Position numbers and translations under genes: made by a program. The notes under the pieces are model-generated. The model ran no database searches, was not told where the DNA came from, and worked only from the letters and a program-made list of their open reading frames with translations. Below, piece after piece: positions 17,265 through 26,556 of a DNA stretch of 64,000 nucleotides (the stretch's first letter is position 1; each line of letters begins with the position of its first letter). The stretch is taken from assembly GCA_049340005.1 (NCBI GenBank), contig JBMPIY010000013.1, one strand, 5' to 3'. The DNA is from CAXBDP01 sp963974465. Lineage in GTDB: Bacteria; Bacteroidota; Bacteroidia; Cytophagales; Cyclobacteriaceae.

Positions 17265-18272
17265 TCAAAAACTCCCATAAACTTCACGAATTACTTTTTC
17301 GGCGGTTTTATTTTGTGGAGTCCAATCGGAGTTTTCCATTCCGCCCGCTTTTTCGTGGTTGGGATACCATTTCCACAGGAAGCCACCTGCAAACCAGGGT
17401 TCAGCCCAAAAGCTATCGAATAGGGCTTTGTAGGCAATTTGCTGTGCTTCGAAATTGGGATTGAGTTTCAACCTTTCTACTTCCCACGATCGCCAAGCTA
17501 CTTGCTCAATACTTCGGTATCCATATTCTGTAAATAGAATTGGCTTATCCATTTTGCTTGAAAATTCCTGCAAAGTAGATTTGATCGGCTGCCATTGGCG
17601 TATCAATTCATCTGCATTGGGTATTGCGGTTTCTGATAATGGGAAATAGGCGCTAATGCCCACAAAGTCTAGCTGCTCCCAAAAGGGCACTTCAGTATAA
17701 TCGTCCCAATTGGAGCAATAGGTTAGTTTGCCATTATATGCTTGGCGAATATCCGGAATCAGGCTTTTCCAAAAGGCAGGTCTGTCGCGTACTATTTGGC
17801 GCATTTCGGTGCCTATACACAGCAAATCGACTTTCTCTTCTTGGGCTATTTTGGCAAAGTTCAAGATGTAATCTCGATAGTTTTGCTCCCAAATTTGCCA
17901 GTCAGCTTCATTTTCGAGGGTGAAATCGCCAATCCATTGGCCTCGCAACCAAACATGCGGTTTCAGCATTACTTTGAAACCTGCTGCATGGGCTTGCTGA
18001 ATACTCACACGAACTCCCTCGGAAGTTTCGCCCCACCATTGTCTTTCCCGATCGAAGTAGATATCGGGCTGGCCAACTTGACTGAAGGCAAAGGGCATAA
18101 GTGTGACCCAATTGGCATTGAGCTGCTGAATAGGCTCCGTCCAAGTGTGGTCGCTCGGTCGGGATGGCGCCACCAAGCTTACGCCATTGATTACTTCTTG
18201 CTTTTCTGCGGGAGGATTTTTGCAGCTAGCAAAAATTGAAATAAGGAGGATTGAAATAAGGAAAAAGCGCAT
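17265..18272 (-). CDS. GH113-like glycoside hydrolase lipoprotein
   Basis: 335 residues. The signal sequence ends in a lipobox FASC (Cys about 16). The body is a TIM barrel resembling family GH113 (beta-mannanase-like): WVTLMPFAF, KPHVWL, LLCIGTEMR with the likely acid/base Glu, and ILFTEYGYRS with the likely nucleophile Glu, then GFLWKWYP near the end. It would act at the cell surface or in the periplasm. The fold and catalytic Glu pair are clear; the exact substrate is not. Confidence 0.82.
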   Translation of the reverse strand: MRFFLISILLISIFASCKNPPAEKQEVINGVSLVAPSRPSDHTWTEPIQQLNANWVTLMPFAFSQVGQPDIYFDRERQWWGETSEGVRVSIQQAHAAGFKVMLKPHVWLRGQWIGDFTLENEADWQIWEQNYRDYILNFAKIAQEEKVDLLCIGTEMRQIVRDRPAFWKSLIPDIRQAYNGKLTYCSNWDDYTEVPFWEQLDFVGISAYFPLSETAIPNADELIRQWQPIKSTLQEFSSKMDKPILFTEYGYRSIEQVAWRSWEVERLKLNPNFEAQQIAYKALFDSFWAEPWFAGGFLWKWYPNHEKAGGMENSDWTPQNKTAEKVIREVYGSF

Positions 18273-18289
18273 GGCAGGTTATTTAGAAG

Positions 18290-18367
18290 CAATATACTCA
18301 AATCCGGATCACGGATTAAGCCGATTTCGCGGATTTCACGGATTTTTTCTTCTTTGCGCCTCCGCGC
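18290..18367. repeat. short AT/GC block repeat leading into the tandem array
   Basis: The segment alternates ATCCGGATCACGGATT and GATTTCGCGGATTTCACGG, with internal inverted and direct copies of CGGATT. I know this style of sequence from scattered non-coding repeats in environmental bacterial genomes. It ends where the 114-bp tandem array begins. Confidence 0.4.
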
Positions 18368-18905
18368 CTCCTATGCGTTTAAATTCTTCTTTTTTCTTAA
18401 CCGCGGAGGGCGCAGAGACTTACGCAAAGAACCGCAAAGGATTAGGTTTCTTCTCTGCGATCTCAGCGTCTTCCTCCGCGACTCCTCTGCGTTTAAATTC
18501 TTCTTTTTTATTAACCGCGGAGGGCGCAGAGATTTACGCAAAGAACCGCAAAGGATTAGGTTTCTTCTCTGCGATCTCAGCGTCTTCCTTGGCGATTCTC
18601 TGCGTTTAAANNNNNNNNNNNNNNNNNNNNNNNNNNNNNNNNNNNNNNNNNNNNNNNNNNNNNNNNNNNNNNNNNNNNNNNNNNNNNNNNNNNNNNNNNN
18701 NNNNNNNNNNTTACGCAAAGAACCGCAAAGGATTAGGTTTCTTCTCTGCGATCTCAGCGTCTTCCTTGGCGATTCTCTGCGTTTAAATTCTTCTTTTTTC
18801 TTAACCGCAGAGGGCGCAGAGATTTACGCAAAGAACCGCAAAGGATTAGGTTTCTTCTCTGCGATCTTCGCGTCTTCCCTTGGCGATTCTCTGCGTTTAA
18901 ATTCT
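18368..18905. repeat. tandem array of 113-114 bp units, at least five copies, broken by Ns
   Basis: The word GCGTTTAAA recurs at 18375, 18489, 18602, 18779 and 18893, giving a unit of 113-114 bp on both sides of the gap. Units are nearly identical, with small differences (ACTT/ATTT, TCCGCG/TTGGCG). Each carries GCAGAGA and TCTCTGC as inverted arms that could form a hairpin. Open frames through the array on both strands are by-products of the repeat. The gap interval (177 bp between marked words) is not a multiple of the unit, so the true copy number is unresolved. Confidence 0.85.
18611..18710. other. assembly gap (100 Ns) inside the tandem array
   Basis: One hundred consecutive Ns. The round number and mismatch with the 114-bp periodicity show a placeholder rather than a measured length. 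Confidence 0.97.
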
Positions 18906-19006
18906 TCCTTTTTTAAACCGCAATGAACACACAGTTTTCCACAAAGGAATTGAATCAATGCAGCAATGATTTTCAATATTAAAAAAACTGCTAAAGGAAT
19001 AAATAC

Positions 19007-20719
19007 TTAAAACCGCGTAGCAACCACTATAGTTTCCTTAAAAGATCGCAGTCGACCTTCCATATCATAAATTTCAAAAAGGACGATATAATAACCAATT
19101 CTGGCTTTTCGACCAGTTTGATCTGTGCCATCCCAAGTGAAAAAACCCTCAGTGCCCAATAATTCATTTTGAGCTACTTTCTTAATTTCCCGCCCTAGCA
19201 CATCAAATACGGTGATATTGGCGACATTGCCTTGGTTGGCAAATTGGTAGGAAATAGTAGCGAAATTGGGCGTACCTGGATCGTCGGGAGCAAAACTCTT
19301 CGGTTCAATGCTGAAGTTCTCTGCAATTCCATCCACTTGCAATCTTTGGGCGTTTTGATACCCCGGCGTAGCATATCCTTCTGACTGCACACCCGAAGTC
19401 CAATTTTCTCTGCTCTCGGTTGGTGTATTTACGGAAATCCGTTCAAGCGAAACCCCTTTGTAATCCTTCACCAATGGATGATGCAAATCTTCATCGTAAT
19501 TGAGCTGATCGAGGATGGTCACATTATCATCAATCAATATCACACTTCCGCCAGATTGGGGATAGCTGGGCAAACTCATTTGGAGAAATCGCTCGCTTTT
19601 ACCCTTTGGATATTCAATTGCTAAAACGCTAGAATCATCCGTAAAAACTAGATATTCCTGCGGACCAAACAGAAATACATCTGAAGTAATGGTTCTAAAA
19701 TTATCTGGATCGCCTGCTGAATTGGCATTTGCCAAACGCCAATTTTGAAGATTTAAAATCTTTTCAGAGGAATTATAAATTTCCACAAACTTAGCTCCTC
19801 CCGTTCGTGGGTTTGGGAGTATTTCGTTGATCACAACATCCAATGGTGCGGCTGGAGAAGGAAGACCGAAGTTTGCGCTATTGACAGTTTCGTGAAGTAA
19901 ATTGCCACTGCAATCTGTAATACCATTCACTTGTATGGAATAATAGATTCCTTCAACAGCTTCATCATTCAGCCGAACAATTACCTCCCGCATGTAAGGC
20001 TCCATTATTCCAACACTTTCAATTGCGAGCATTGGCTCAATTTGGATTGAGGCATTTAGTGCCGAAATAGGATCTAACTTTTCATTAAAAATAAGCCTGA
20101 GCTGATTTGAATTATCCAAGGCCACTCTTTGTAAAATTGGGCCTTCAGTATCCGGATTCTCCGCCAATACACTGTTTTCTCTCCCTGGCGTTCCTCCACT
20201 TTGATCGTCCGACGCGCGCCAATTTGCTTGCGCTACACAAGGAAAATTTAGATCAATTATTTCCAAACTATATCCACCATCAGCTTTGATATTATCTCTA
20301 TACCAAGTGTCGCTATAGCTAATCGTAAACACCAATTCACCATTTGGTCCTTTGAGGCTAAGGTCATCGCCACCCACATTCAAGGTAGGCCACGGACTAA
20401 GCGGAATGATTTTGAAATCTGTGTAATCTTCCCAAAGATCGAGTCGTGTAGCTGGAACGAGAAGCAAATATTCTCCAGCCCGAATGGTTACATCCGGCAA
20501 AGGCACTGCACGTGTAGCATCGCTGAAAGTGAAATTCAGAAGAGAAATGGCTGTGGTGCCGGGATTGTGAATTTCTGCATATTCTGAGTCCGGCAATTGG
20601 GTACGGTCAGATGGGCGCGCCATTATTTCTGTGATCAACAAGTCGTTGAAAGAATAAAATTGCGCTTGCACTCCTATGCTGCAAAAGCATAAAAAAACTC
20701 CAAAAAGAAACCGTTTCAT
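19007..20719 (-). CDS. secreted lamin-tail-domain protein with FlgD-like C-terminal domain
   Basis: 570 residues. A signal peptide ends at GVQAQ (about residue 20). The first 150 residues (LLITEIMARPSDRTQLPDSEYAEIHNPG) form a lamin-tail domain. A second, DVVINEILPNPRTGGAKFVEIYN, begins near 295. Between them lies an Ig-like segment (LRLIFNEKLDP). The C-terminal 70 residues, ITVFDVLGREIKKV and GYYIVLFEIYD, resemble the FlgD-type Ig domain common at the ends of Bacteroidota exported proteins. It may be a surface or extracellular DNA- or polymer-associated protein; the role is unknown. Confidence 0.8.
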   Translation of the reverse strand: MKRFLFGVFLCFCSIGVQAQFYSFNDLLITEIMARPSDRTQLPDSEYAEIHNPGTTAISLLNFTFSDATRAVPLPDVTIRAGEYLLLVPATRLDLWEDYTDFKIIPLSPWPTLNVGGDDLSLKGPNGELVFTISYSDTWYRDNIKADGGYSLEIIDLNFPCVAQANWRASDDQSGGTPGRENSVLAENPDTEGPILQRVALDNSNQLRLIFNEKLDPISALNASIQIEPMLAIESVGIMEPYMREVIVRLNDEAVEGIYYSIQVNGITDCSGNLLHETVNSANFGLPSPAAPLDVVINEILPNPRTGGAKFVEIYNSSEKILNLQNWRLANANSAGDPDNFRTITSDVFLFGPQEYLVFTDDSSVLAIEYPKGKSERFLQMSLPSYPQSGGSVILIDDNVTILDQLNYDEDLHHPLVKDYKGVSLERISVNTPTESRENWTSGVQSEGYATPGYQNAQRLQVDGIAENFSIEPKSFAPDDPGTPNFATISYQFANQGNVANITVFDVLGREIKKVAQNELLGTEGFFTWDGTDQTGRKARIGYYIVLFEIYDMEGRLRSFKETIVVATRF

Positions 20720-20782
20720 GTTTTCCCTTTGGAGCTAACTTACAAAATTTATATAATAATTACCAGCTAAAATTAAATATTA

Positions 20783-21805
20783 TCACACACCGAAACGGCG
20801 AGCAATCAATTCTAAGAATTCTCCAACCTGCTCAGAGTCAAGATTCCAGTTATATTTATCCACATATTTAGAGCTTAGCAAGCCTTCTGCTTCATCATAG
20901 TTGGCGCAGGCGTCGAAGGCATCGAGCGCTTTAATAAATTCCTCTCTATTTCCATCGAAAAGCTCATTAGTGAACATGAATTTCTGATTGATCGTCATGA
21001 TTTTGCTCAGGCTCTCAATCTTTTTATGGCTATGAATATCGGCCAAAGTTCTTTTGGAGTCTACCGCAATTGTATCATAAAAAGTCTTCGATTGATTTCC
21101 TCCCGCTTCTTCTTTCTTTGGTTGATTGGCAGGAGCGTTTGATGACACTTTTTCTCTAATTTGATCTTTTACCGAGTGGCCAACATTGTTTGTATACAAT
21201 ATATCTAAATCAGGTGCTGATACTTCCGACAAGGCTTTGATATGCGGGAGGGTATCGTCCAATTCTTCGTCCATCTCCTGCCATACTTTCTTCAGGAATT
21301 CTTGCGCTTCCAATACGCCAACGGTGCGCCCCGCCACTTTTGCTTCTAAACCAGTAATCAATCCTGCATTGGTTTTAATGTACTTTTTGAAAGAAGCAAT
21401 TTCTTCATTACCCACATTTTGCAATTTACCAATGGCGCGATGCATCCACGTAAATGGATCAAAAATCAAGGTGATGGTATCTTTTACCGCTTCTTCGAGC
21501 AAGGGTTTAAAATCCTTCTCGCTAATGGAGATATTTCGAGAAAGCACGTTCATCAGCTCATCCATTTGCTCTTGCACTTCCTTAGCATTGAAATCGAAAT
21601 ACGGCGACATCAATTGCCGACGTTCTTCATTCCAGCGATTAAAGAGATTCATAACAATAAGCAGATTTACTTGCTTACTTTGCTTGAGCTTGAGAATATC
21701 CGGCCCACTGAGCTTTTTAGTGCTTTTGAACAATTCGGTACAGAATACTTTTACATAATCCTTGCTGTATTTGCTTAGTGAGGCTTGATTGAGCTTGTTC
21801 TCCAT
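20783..21805 (-). CDS. conserved-looking cytoplasmic protein of unknown function
   Basis: 340 residues from MENKLNQASL; an upstream in-frame ATG would add 26 residues overlapping the promoter of the divergent ferredoxin. No signal peptide or membrane segment is seen. It is mostly helical and charged, with a Pro/Asn/Lys-rich linker around 225-245 (ANQPKKEEAGGNQ) separating a large N-terminal helical domain from a C-terminal one (KIMTINQKFMFTNELFDGNREEFIKAL). I do not recognise a named family. Confidence 0.65.
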   Translation of the reverse strand: MENKLNQASLSKYSKDYVKVFCTELFKSTKKLSGPDILKLKQSKQVNLLIVMNLFNRWNEERRQLMSPYFDFNAKEVQEQMDELMNVLSRNISISEKDFKPLLEEAVKDTITLIFDPFTWMHRAIGKLQNVGNEEIASFKKYIKTNAGLITGLEAKVAGRTVGVLEAQEFLKKVWQEMDEELDDTLPHIKALSEVSAPDLDILYTNNVGHSVKDQIREKVSSNAPANQPKKEEAGGNQSKTFYDTIAVDSKRTLADIHSHKKIESLSKIMTINQKFMFTNELFDGNREEFIKALDAFDACANYDEAEGLLSSKYVDKYNWNLDSEQVGEFLELIARRFGV

Positions 21806-21839
21806 AACTGAATTTCTTTCTTTTGTAAAGCTAAAAAAT

Positions 21840-22163
21840 ATGCTTGAGTTAGTCATCCAAAATTTCCATAATAAGAGCTTCAAATCGTCGCGTGAATCTC
21901 AAACCTTGCTAAAGCTCGCTCAAGACCATTATATGGACTGGATGCATGCTTGTGGTGGCAAAGGACGCTGCACAACTTGCCGTGTGGAAGTGATTGATGG
22001 CTCCGCAAACTTAGAGCCGATTACTGATGCAGAGCAAAGGTTTTTTGATTTGAACAAACTTAAGCCCAATGAAAGGTTGGCTTGCCAGGCAGTTTTAAAG
22101 GGAAAAGTAGTCGTAAAAATCCCTGATAGTTGTAAATTTCCACATCTAGACTATTCCGAGTAG
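21840..22163 (+). CDS. 2Fe-2S ferredoxin
   Basis: 107 residues from the ATG at 21840. Plant-type [2Fe-2S] ligands are visible: CGGKGRCTTC in mid-protein and RLACQ nearer the C terminus. It carries single electrons in the cytosol; the partner is not evident. The stop overlaps the GTG start of the thymidine kinase gene by one base, so the two are probably translated together. Confidence 0.88.
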   Translation: MLELVIQNFHNKSFKSSRESQTLLKLAQDHYMDWMHACGGKGRCTTCRVEVIDGSANLEPITDAEQRFFDLNKLKPNERLACQAVLKGKVVVKIPDSCKFPHLDYSE

Positions 22164-22765
22164 TGTCATTATTTATCGAACCCAACTTCAGGAGCTTTCG
22201 CTCCGACAATAAAAATCGCACTGGCTGCATCGAGGTCATTTGTGGATCTATGTTTTCCGGCAAAACGGAAGAACTTATCCGCAGGCTCAATCGAGCTAAA
22301 ATTGCTCGACAAAAAGTGGAGATTTTCAAGCCTAGCATTGATACGCGCTACCATGAGGAGGAGGTAGTTTCGCACAATGAGAATAGCATTCGTTCCACGC
22401 CCGTTCAATTTGCAAATGATATCATGCTACTTGCAGGTGATTGCGATATTGTGGGTGTAGATGAAGCTCAATTTTTTGATGAGGACATCGTAAAAGTAGC
22501 TTCATCATTGGCCGATGCTGGCAAAAGAGTGATCTTGGCTGGCTTGGATATGGATTTCGCAGGTAAGCCATTTGGCTCCATGCCTGAGTTAATGGCCATA
22601 GCAGAATATGTCACGAAGGTACATGCGATATGTATGGTTTGTGGCGATATAGCGGCCTATTCCTATCGACTGAAAGCATCGGAACAGCAAGTGTTGTTGG
22701 GCGAAAAAGAAGCTTATGAAGCTCGCTGCCGAAAATGCTTCAAACAAGGGATGAGCAATAAATAA
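22163..22765 (+). CDS. tdk: thymidine kinase
   Basis: 200 residues with a GTG start overlapping the ferredoxin stop. The P-loop segment CGSMFSGKTEELIRR, the DEAQFFDE motif with the catalytic Glu, and Cys pairs CMVC and CRKC that bind the structural zinc identify type II thymidine kinase. It salvages thymidine to dTMP. Length is normal. The start fits alignment with the family, whose N terminus has a short lead before WIEVICG-like sequence (here CIEVICG). Confidence 0.93.
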   Translation: MSLFIEPNFRSFRSDNKNRTGCIEVICGSMFSGKTEELIRRLNRAKIARQKVEIFKPSIDTRYHEEEVVSHNENSIRSTPVQFANDIMLLAGDCDIVGVDEAQFFDEDIVKVASSLADAGKRVILAGLDMDFAGKPFGSMPELMAIAEYVTKVHAICMVCGDIAAYSYRLKASEQQVLLGEKEAYEARCRKCFKQGMSNK

Positions 22766-22776
22766 GGAGAAAAGCC

Positions 22777-23457
22777 ATGCGCTACAAAACTTACGGCATT
22801 GTGCTCAGTAATATCAAATACAGGGAGACATCCATTATTGTACGCATCCTAACGGAGAAATTTGGCTTGCAAACCTATATTGTAAATGGCGTCCGCTCTG
22901 CCAAAGCCAAAGGGAAAATCTCTCTATATCAGCCACTCACTTTGCTCGATTTGGTGGTGTATCATAAAGGTGATGGCCGAATGAGTAGAATTTCCGAGTT
23001 GCATTGTTCACATCCTTATCAGAGTATTCCTTATGCATTTAAGAAAACTACCATTGCCATTTTCCTTTCAGAGGTTTTAGAAAAAGTAGTGCGGGAGGAA
23101 GAAGAAAATAATGAGCAGTTTCAATTCCTTTACTCTGCACTCAGGATGTTCGACGAAAAGCGGGAGGGTTTCGAGAACTTCCACCTTCAGCTATTACTCA
23201 AACTCACCCAATACTTGGGTATTTATCCCGATTCGCCTGAAGATTTTTACCGAGATACCAATACCTCACTCAAAGGCAATGAGCATATTGCCAGCCACAT
23301 TTCAGCCCTGATCGATGAGGACTTTGACCATACTTTTCAAATTAGCGGTGCCCACAGAAAGGCCTTATTGATGCAAACGTTAGAGTTTTACAAAACCCAT
23401 ATCGATGGATTTGGAGAACTCCGCTCTTTGGAAATTTTACAAGAAATTATGCATTAA
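22777..23457 (+). CDS. recO: DNA repair protein RecO
   Basis: 226 residues. An N-terminal OB fold (TYGIVLSNIKYRETSIIVRILTEKFGLQTYIVNGVRSAK) is followed by a helical domain, as in RecO, which loads RecA at gaps together with RecF/RecR. The zinc-finger Cys set of some RecO proteins is absent, as is usual in Bacteroidota. It lies 11 bp after tdk and ends at a strong terminator. The gene contains two GCGGGAGG octamers 69 bp apart. Confidence 0.88.
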   Translation: MRYKTYGIVLSNIKYRETSIIVRILTEKFGLQTYIVNGVRSAKAKGKISLYQPLTLLDLVVYHKGDGRMSRISELHCSHPYQSIPYAFKKTTIAIFLSEVLEKVVREEEENNEQFQFLYSALRMFDEKREGFENFHLQLLLKLTQYLGIYPDSPEDFYRDTNTSLKGNEHIASHISALIDEDFDHTFQISGAHRKALLMQTLEFYKTHIDGFGELRSLEILQEIMH

Positions 23458-23482
23458 AAAAGCCGAAATTAATTCGGCTTTT
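23456..23482. terminator. bidirectional terminator between recO and the SOD gene
   Basis: AAAAGCCGAA and TTCGGCTTTT form a 10-bp stem with an A tract on one side and a T tract on the other, between two convergent genes. Confidence 0.85.
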
Positions 23483-23505
23483 CTATATGCTATTTCAAAC
23501 TGATC

Positions 23506-24237
23506 TTAACTCATTCTTGCGGCAACTTCATCGTAATTCACCAGGTTCCACCAGTTTTTCACATAGTCGCCTCTTAGGTTTTGGTAGTGGAGATAATAGG
23601 CATGCTCCCATACATCTAAACCTAAAAGTGGTGTGCCTTTCAATTCTGACACATCCATCAGTGGATTATCTTGGTTTGGTGTGCTGCCGATCATTAGTTT
23701 GCCATTCGACTCGACCAACCAAGCCCAACCTGAGCCAAATCTGCCTGTCGCCGCTTTTGAAAATTCTTCTTTGAATGAATCCATAGAGCCAAATGAAGCA
23801 TTAATGGCTTCACTCAGTTTGCCAGGAACTTCATTTCCACCCGGCTTCATGATATTCCAAAACAAATCATGGTTGTAGTGCCCTCCCGCATTGTTGCGGA
23901 TAGCGACAGGATGATTGGATACATTGGCCAAAAGCTCTTCGATATTTGCAGCTGTAATGTTATTTTCTGTTAATGCATTATTGAGATTGTTTACATATCC
24001 TGCATGGTGCTTTCCATAATGTATTTCCATGGTCATGGTATCGATATGCGGTTCTAATGCATCAAATGCATAAGGCAATGCTGCCTGAGCAAAACTCAAA
24101 GGCGTTTGCTCCATAGTTTCTTCGTTTTCATCTCCTCCCGCTCCATCGGCACATGAACTTAGCATAGGAATACCTGCTCCCACCAAAATAGACGCTTGAA
24201 GGCTCTTTTTAATAAATACTCTTCTGTTTGATCTCAT
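23506..24237 (-). CDS. exported iron/manganese superoxide dismutase with Tat-like lipoprotein signal
   Basis: 243 residues from MRSNRRVF. The N terminus NRRVFIKKS, a hydrophobic stretch and a lipobox LSSC followed by an acidic Gly/Glu-rich linker predict export, probably by Tat, and lipid anchoring. The remainder is a full Fe/Mn SOD with ligands in HYGKHH, HYNHDLFW and LDVWEHAYY. It removes superoxide outside the cytoplasm. Most bacterial Fe/Mn SODs are cytosolic, so the leader is notable. The metal (Fe or Mn) cannot be decided by eye. Confidence 0.9.
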   Translation of the reverse strand: MRSNRRVFIKKSLQASILVGAGIPMLSSCADGAGGDENEETMEQTPLSFAQAALPYAFDALEPHIDTMTMEIHYGKHHAGYVNNLNNALTENNITAANIEELLANVSNHPVAIRNNAGGHYNHDLFWNIMKPGGNEVPGKLSEAINASFGSMDSFKEEFSKAATGRFGSGWAWLVESNGKLMIGSTPNQDNPLMDVSELKGTPLLGLDVWEHAYYLHYQNLRGDYVKNWWNLVNYDEVAARMS

Positions 24238-24280
24238 AATATGATAGCTATCTGTTAAATACAATTTTACTAAAATTACG

Positions 24281-24288
24281 TACTTTTG
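24281..24288 (+). promoter_or_regulatory. -7 promoter element of the 2OG oxygenase gene
   Basis: TACTTTTG matches TAnnTTTG and lies 37 bp before the ATG. No clear TTTG is seen at the -33 position. Confidence 0.4.
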
Positions 24289-24325
24289 TGACCAACATCA
24301 ATAAAAATTACAAAAGCTTAACCTT

Positions 24326-25297
24326 ATGGCTGATAAACTGTTTGAAGAAATCCCGTCGTTAGACCTAAATGATTTCACAAAAGGTACTCCTGACCAAAAA
24401 GCTGAATTTGTTCGTAAGCTTGGCGAAGCATATACGAGCATTGGCTTTATAGCAGTGAAAAATCACGGTCTTTCTGATGAGTTGAGAGATAAGCTTTATG
24501 AGAGTATCATTAAGTTTTTTCAGCTTCCGGACGACGTGAAGAAGAAATATGAGGATGCAGAACTAGCCGGGCAGCGTGGCTATACGGGTAAAGGAAAAGA
24601 ACATGCAAAGGGCAGATCTACTGGCGATTTGAAGGAGTTCTATCAAATTGGACAAATGGTAGAAGACGGCGATCCTGTGAAGGAAGAATACCCTGATAAT
24701 ATATGGCCTACAGAAATCGCTGAAATGGAAGCGACTTGTACCGAAGCTTACAAAACTTTGGAGAAAGCTGGATTCCAAATTCTAAAGGCTGTGGCAACTT
24801 ATCTTGGCTTGGAAGAAACGTATTTCGATAATAAAGTGAAAAATGGCAACAGTATTTTGCGTTGCATTCACTACTTCCCAATCGAGAATCCCGACGAAGT
24901 GCCTGCAGATGCAGTACGTGCTGCAGAACATGGCGATATCAATCTAATTACGCTCCTGATGGGTGCAAGTGCCGATGGCCTGCAAGTATTGCGTCGCGAT
25001 GGCAAATGGATACCAATTACCGCTTTGCCGGAACAAATTGTGGTGAATATTGGCGATATGCTTGCACGTCATACAAATGACAAATTGAAATCGACTATCC
25101 ACCGAGTAGTGAACCCTCCAAAGGAAAAAATGAATGCTTCGCGTTATTCCATTCCTTTCTTTATGCATCCTAAGTCCAATATGGATTTGACTTGCCTAGA
25201 CAGCTGTGTGGATGAGCAAAACCCTAAGCAGTATGAGGACATTACTGCAGGTGAATTTCTGGATGAAAGACTTCGAGAAATTGGTTTGAAGAAATAA
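24326..25297 (+). CDS. 2-oxoglutarate/Fe(II)-dependent oxygenase, isopenicillin-N-synthase family
   Basis: 323 residues. The N-terminal DIOX_N region (IPSLDLNDF, then IGFIAVKNHGL) precedes the jelly-roll core. The iron triad is HGD in AAEHGDINLITLL with the distal His in STIHRVVNPP, and the oxoglutarate-binding RYS follows in SRYSIPFF. Enzymes of this family hydroxylate, desaturate or close rings on small molecules. Nothing nearby suggests a biosynthetic cluster, so the substrate is open. The gene is monocistronic with its own terminator. Confidence 0.88.
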   Translation: MADKLFEEIPSLDLNDFTKGTPDQKAEFVRKLGEAYTSIGFIAVKNHGLSDELRDKLYESIIKFFQLPDDVKKKYEDAELAGQRGYTGKGKEHAKGRSTGDLKEFYQIGQMVEDGDPVKEEYPDNIWPTEIAEMEATCTEAYKTLEKAGFQILKAVATYLGLEETYFDNKVKNGNSILRCIHYFPIENPDEVPADAVRAAEHGDINLITLLMGASADGLQVLRRDGKWIPITALPEQIVVNIGDMLARHTNDKLKSTIHRVVNPPKEKMNASRYSIPFFMHPKSNMDLTCLDSCVDEQNPKQYEDITAGEFLDERLREIGLKK

Positions 25298-25301
25298 ATA
25301 G

Positions 25302-25327
25302 AAAAGCCGGCTAAATGTCGGCTTTTT
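25302..25327 (+). terminator. terminator of the 2OG oxygenase gene
   Basis: AAAAGCCG and CGGCTTTT pair around a 9-nt loop, followed by T residues. Confidence 0.8.
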
Positions 25328-25380
25328 TGATGCTTTGCTTTATCCATTCTATTGCCTATTTTTCAAGATAATAAAAGCCA

Positions 25381-26556
25381 TTGATAAGGAAAGTTCGCTA
25401 TCTCATCTTTCTTAAAGACATTCTCATTTTGTCTGTTACTTGCTTTGGTGGAGCGCAAGCACATCTTGCGTTTTTCCTTGAGCGTTTGGTTAAGAAGAGA
25501 GCTTATCTCACAGAAGATGATTTGATGGAGCTTACCGCTCTCACATCGATTCTGCCCGGCCCAGCCAGCACTCAAATACTTACATCGCTTGGATTCAAAA
25601 TCGGTGGGCCAAATCTTGCTTATCTCACACTGCTAGTATGGATAATGCCTGGTGTAATTCTTATGACTACACTTGGAATATTCATCAATTACTTGAACGC
25701 TAATAATTTAGACTTAAGCTTTACTAAGTTCATTCAGCCAATGGCTGTGGGCTTTGTAAGTTATGCTGCATTGATGATAAGCACCAAATTGGTGAAATCT
25801 AAAGACGCATTGGCCATTATGGTTGTGAGCATCATTGTGACTTATTATGTGAGCTCTCCGTATTTATTTCCAGTATTATTACTTGTGGCTGGTTCGCTTA
25901 CTGCCTTCAAATACGAACGCCAATCCATTGAAGAAAAGGAGAAGATTAATGTCAAATGGGCAAATTTTCTTTTGTGGGGTGGCGTGTTCATCGCTGCTGC
26001 TGTTACTGGTGCCATTACCCAATGGAAAGGAATGTTGATCTTCGAAAACTTCTACAGGAATGGGTCCCTAATATTTGGAGGCGGACAAGTCCTTATTCCT
26101 CTTATCTATACCGAATTTGTTGAGTTTAAGGCCTTTTTGAGTTCTGAAGAATTCCTGATTGGCTATGGCTTCGCTCAAGGATTACCCGGCCCGACATTCG
26201 CTTTTAGTGCATTTATTGGTGCGCTTTCGATGCGGGAAATGGGCATTGGTGGTGAAATTGGGGGAGGAATACTAGCTTCATTGGGCATATTTCTTCCAGG
26301 TACATTTTTGATCTTTTTTGTGATTCGTATTTGGGAGGGCCTAAAGAAATATAGAGTAGTACGTGCTTCACTCGAAGGAATCAATGCCGCCTCGGCAGGG
26401 ATGGTGGCTGCGACAGCGATCATTCTTTTCGATCCAATTGATGGAAATTTTATAAATATCATGGTGATTGTAGGCACATTTTGCATGCTTTACTTCACCA
26501 AAATTCCTGCTCCACTAATCATCCTTGTCGGACTCATTGCAGGGGTCATTTTTTGA
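25381..26556 (+). CDS. chrA: chromate-transporter family protein (ChrA)
   Basis: 391 residues, the long two-domain form. A TTG start is used: a stop lies three codons upstream and no ATG precedes the conserved start VTCFGGAQAHLAFF. Each half has the CHR pattern, TSILPGPASTQ in the first and FAQGLPGPTFAFSAFIG in the second, with about ten membrane segments. ChrA homologues export chromate; many Bacteroidota members are of unproven substrate. The 3' end overlaps the convergent carboxypeptidase gene by 11 bp. Confidence 0.85.
   Translation: MIRKVRYLIFLKDILILSVTCFGGAQAHLAFFLERLVKKRAYLTEDDLMELTALTSILPGPASTQILTSLGFKIGGPNLAYLTLLVWIMPGVILMTTLGIFINYLNANNLDLSFTKFIQPMAVGFVSYAALMISTKLVKSKDALAIMVVSIIVTYYVSSPYLFPVLLLVAGSLTAFKYERQSIEEKEKINVKWANFLLWGGVFIAAAVTGAITQWKGMLIFENFYRNGSLIFGGGQVLIPLIYTEFVEFKAFLSSEEFLIGYGFAQGLPGPTFAFSAFIGALSMREMGIGGEIGGGILASLGIFLPGTFLIFFVIRIWEGLKKYRVVRASLEGINAASAGMVAATAIILFDPIDGNFINIMVIVGTFCMLYFTKIPAPLIILVGLIAGVIF

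Noticed and set aside
18145..18926. Long open frames on both strands around 18.1-18.9 kb
   Set aside because: They run through the tandem repeat and the Ns; the peptides simply repeat every 38 residues and lack start context.
26221..26276. GCGGGAAAT and GGGGGAGGAAT in chrA as further copies of the octamer
   Set aside because: Each differs from GCGGGAGG; only exact matches were counted.
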